Assembly (NCBI RefSeq): GCF_003668995.1
Contig: NZ_CP033068.1
Location: forward strand, 2,728,001 to 2,792,000
Source: Flavobacterium sp. 140616W15
Lineage (GTDB): Bacteria; Bacteroidota; Bacteroidia; Flavobacteriales; Flavobacteriaceae
Reading direction: 5' to 3'
Length of the DNA: 64,000 nucleotides
Part shown: positions 62,753 through 64,000 of the stretch, one piece after another
How the letters are laid out: every line of letters begins with the position of its first letter
How positions within the stretch are numbered: the stretch's first letter is position 1
Program-made: the position numbers and the translations under genes
The notes under the pieces: model-generated
What the model saw: only the letters and a program-made list of their open reading frames with translations
The model's database searches: none
What the model was told of the DNA's origin: nothing

Positions 62753-63094
62753 TTACTTAAGTTTAGCCTTCTTTTGCTTGGCTAGCTGACTTTTAGTATG
62801 CAAGGCTTTTTCAAGTCTGTTTTTAAATCGAAAGAGTTTAGGCATTCCTTCTATTCTATCTTCAAGTGTAATTACTTCGTAAATTAAAATTGCTTTTTCT
62901 AATATTCGAATTTCATTATCGACATCATTTTGATTTTTATAAATAGTAGCCAGTCGGTCATAAGAGTGATTTCCTTTAAAACCTTCATTACTATTTTCTT
63001 CGTATAACGCAATTGCTTTCTCAATCTCTCCTGCTTTTTCAAATTCAATTGCTTTCAGGTTTCGTTCAACCTGGATGTTTTCATTGATTTCCAT
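62753..63094 (-). CDS. Small tetratricopeptide-like protein
   Basis: 113 aa. Two or three TPR helical hairpins (ALYEENSNEGFKGNHSYDRL, then IYKNQNDVDNEIRILEKA), basic C-terminus (SQLAKQKKAKLK). A protein-binding adaptor in the peptidoglycan-recycling gene row. Confidence 0.75.
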   Translation of the reverse strand: MEINENIQVERNLKAIEFEKAGEIEKAIALYEENSNEGFKGNHSYDRLATIYKNQNDVDNEIRILEKAILIYEVITLEDRIEGMPKLFRFKNRLEKALHTKSQLAKQKKAKLK

Positions 63095-63117
63095 GGGCGT
63101 TATATTCTAATTAAATC

Positions 63118-64000
63118 TTATTCTATCTTCTTACCGAAATCTTGTGGGAAAATTAAAAATCTGGAAAGAATTACTCCTGGAATTGTGGCTAAAAATACCC
63201 AAATAAAGAAATTTCCATATCCTAAATATTCCTGAATATATCCACTTACCATTCCAGGCAACATCATTCCCAAAGCCATAAATCCTGTAGCAATGGCATA
63301 ATGTGAAGTTTTTGATTCCCCTTCGGCAACATAAATTAAATACATCATAAAGGCTGCAAAACCAAAACCATAACCAAACTGCTCTACAATTACCACTGCA
63401 TAAATATAAAATACTGATGAAGGGTGAAAGTAAGACAACAAGATAAATCCAATAATTGGCAAGTGCATGGTTAGAATCATCGGAAGCATCCATTTAGTAA
63501 GACCATGTCTCGATATTGCAATTCCTCCTAAAACTCCTCCAAGCATTAAAGCAATTAATCCGAAGGTTCCATAAATTAGACCAATATCTTCTGTATCAAG
63601 TCCCATTCCTCCTTTTAAAACCTCTTTTTGAGTTCCTTTAGTTGAAACCAATTGATTTACAAAGTTTATTCTAGCTTTGTTTAGATTCTTATATTCTTTT
63701 GGATCTTTATTTTCAACTTCTAGTAAAGGTTTTTTAGCATTTGCCATTTCTGCCGATATTGGCAATTTTGAATACAGTAATTGTAACTCTGAATCAGATA
63801 ATTTATCTCCTTTGGCAACTTTTGAATTATAAACCGCTAATGCTTTCGCCTGACTTTCATCAGAACCTGATTCGACTAATTCATATTTTATCGGATCTAC
63901 TAAAAACGGAGTTAGCATTTTCATTAGTTGTGATTCTCCTAATCGAAATAACAAGATAAAAGTAAGTACTAAAACAATTTGTTTCTTTCTAAAGAAACTT
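63118..64000 (-). CDS. AmpG-like MFS muropeptide permease, C-terminal part
   Basis: Incomplete at its 5' end: the open frame runs past position 64000 (FFRKKQIVLVLTFILLFRLG before the first internal start). A large periplasmic or cytoplasmic insert with many charged residues (about 63640-63900) is followed by six membrane helices (about GLIYGTFGLIALMLG onward). Resembles AmpG-type importers of GlcNAc-anhMurNAc peptides. Same strand and order as TPR, GNAT and GH3 genes, so a recycling cluster is likely. Confidence 0.8.
   Translation of the reverse strand, partial: SFFRKKQIVLVLTFILLFRLGESQLMKMLTPFLVDPIKYELVESGSDESQAKALAVYNSKVAKGDKLSDSELQLLYSKLPISAEMANAKKPLLEVENKDPKEYKNLNKARINFVNQLVSTKGTQKEVLKGGMGLDTEDIGLIYGTFGLIALMLGGVLGGIAISRHGLTKWMLPMILTMHLPIIGFILLSYFHPSSVFYIYAVVIVEQFGYGFGFAAFMMYLIYVAEGESKTSHYAIATGFMALGMMLPGMVSGYIQEYLGYGNFFIWVFLATIPGVILSRFLIFPQDFGKKIE

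Noticed and set aside
1..64000. CRISPR array
   Set aside because: No set of three or more identical 25-40 nt repeats with unique spacers was found; the short repeats at 240-282 and 58755-58826 are tandem.

Overview
The window looks like a chromosome segment from a low-GC Bacteroidota species, most probably Flavobacterium or a close relative. Reasons: strongly AT-rich DNA; many exact matches to the Bacteroidota -7 promoter element TAnnTTTG; and Flavobacteriia-type genes (TonB receptor with a carboxypeptidase-like N-domain next to a DUF4876-type lipoprotein, LytTR/LytS two-component pair, 7-alpha-HSDH-like SDR, RibBA, AmpG/GH3 pair). No search could be run, so family names come from motifs and recall.

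Layout. (1) 0.4-8.7 kb: a Crp/Fnr regulator, a frameshifted SRPBCC gene, then a probable nutrient or metal acquisition locus (TonB-dependent receptor, lamin-tail lipoprotein, outer-membrane barrel, di-heme cytochrome c peroxidase). (2) 9-17 kb, minus strand: LytS-type kinase and LytTR regulator, then a tripartite RND efflux set whose inner-membrane pump is split by a one-base homopolymer frameshift. (3) 17-25.5 kb: FabH, two-domain Usp, MFS transporter, PAS protein, a Ppx/GppA-like protein with a signal peptide, a small roadblock-like protein, an alpha/beta hydrolase and an SDR. (4) 25.75-51.2 kb: an accessory, defence-rich island. It lies between an 18-bp direct copy of the 3' end of tRNA-Ser(TGA) (25752) and the tRNA gene itself (51164). 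(5) 51.4-64 kb, minus strand: ordinary core genes (thioesterase, RibBA, LptF/G-like permease, LolA-like protein, FtsK, DgkA, Tpx, thioredoxin, peroxiredoxin, GH3/NagZ-like, GNAT, TPR, AmpG-like permease cut by the window end).

The island holds an HNH-like nuclease beside a 56-bp perfect palindrome, a retropepsin-like protease with a DUF5678-like partner, an IS1595-family transposase, a strongly structured RNA candidate, several tiny ORFs paired with terminators (one resembling a leader-peptide attenuator), a membrane/coiled-coil gene pair of unknown role, a duplicated-domain HTH-like protein and a DUF2971 protein. It then carries a type I restriction operon (half-size HsdS, HsdM, HsdS, HsdR, YgjP-like metalloprotease), an E2-only CBASS operon (SMODS-associated NUDIX effector, CD-NTase, E2-like protein, plus a 50-codon ORF just upstream of the effector), and an overlapping pair of DUF262 proteins, only one of which keeps an HNH (DUF1524) motif. 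No integrase gene was seen.

How the genes fit together: the efflux set is probably controlled by the adjacent LytS/LytTR pair. CBASS is transcribed toward the restriction operon and ends at a strong terminator 53 nt upstream of it. The DUF262 pair is divergent from CBASS across a 454-nt control region. GH3 and the AmpG-like permease fit peptidoglycan recycling. The best leads for undescribed biology are the E2-only NUDIX CBASS with its small ORF, the DUF262 pair, the 32-33.4 kb membrane/coiled-coil pair and the structured RNA at 29.25-29.38 kb.
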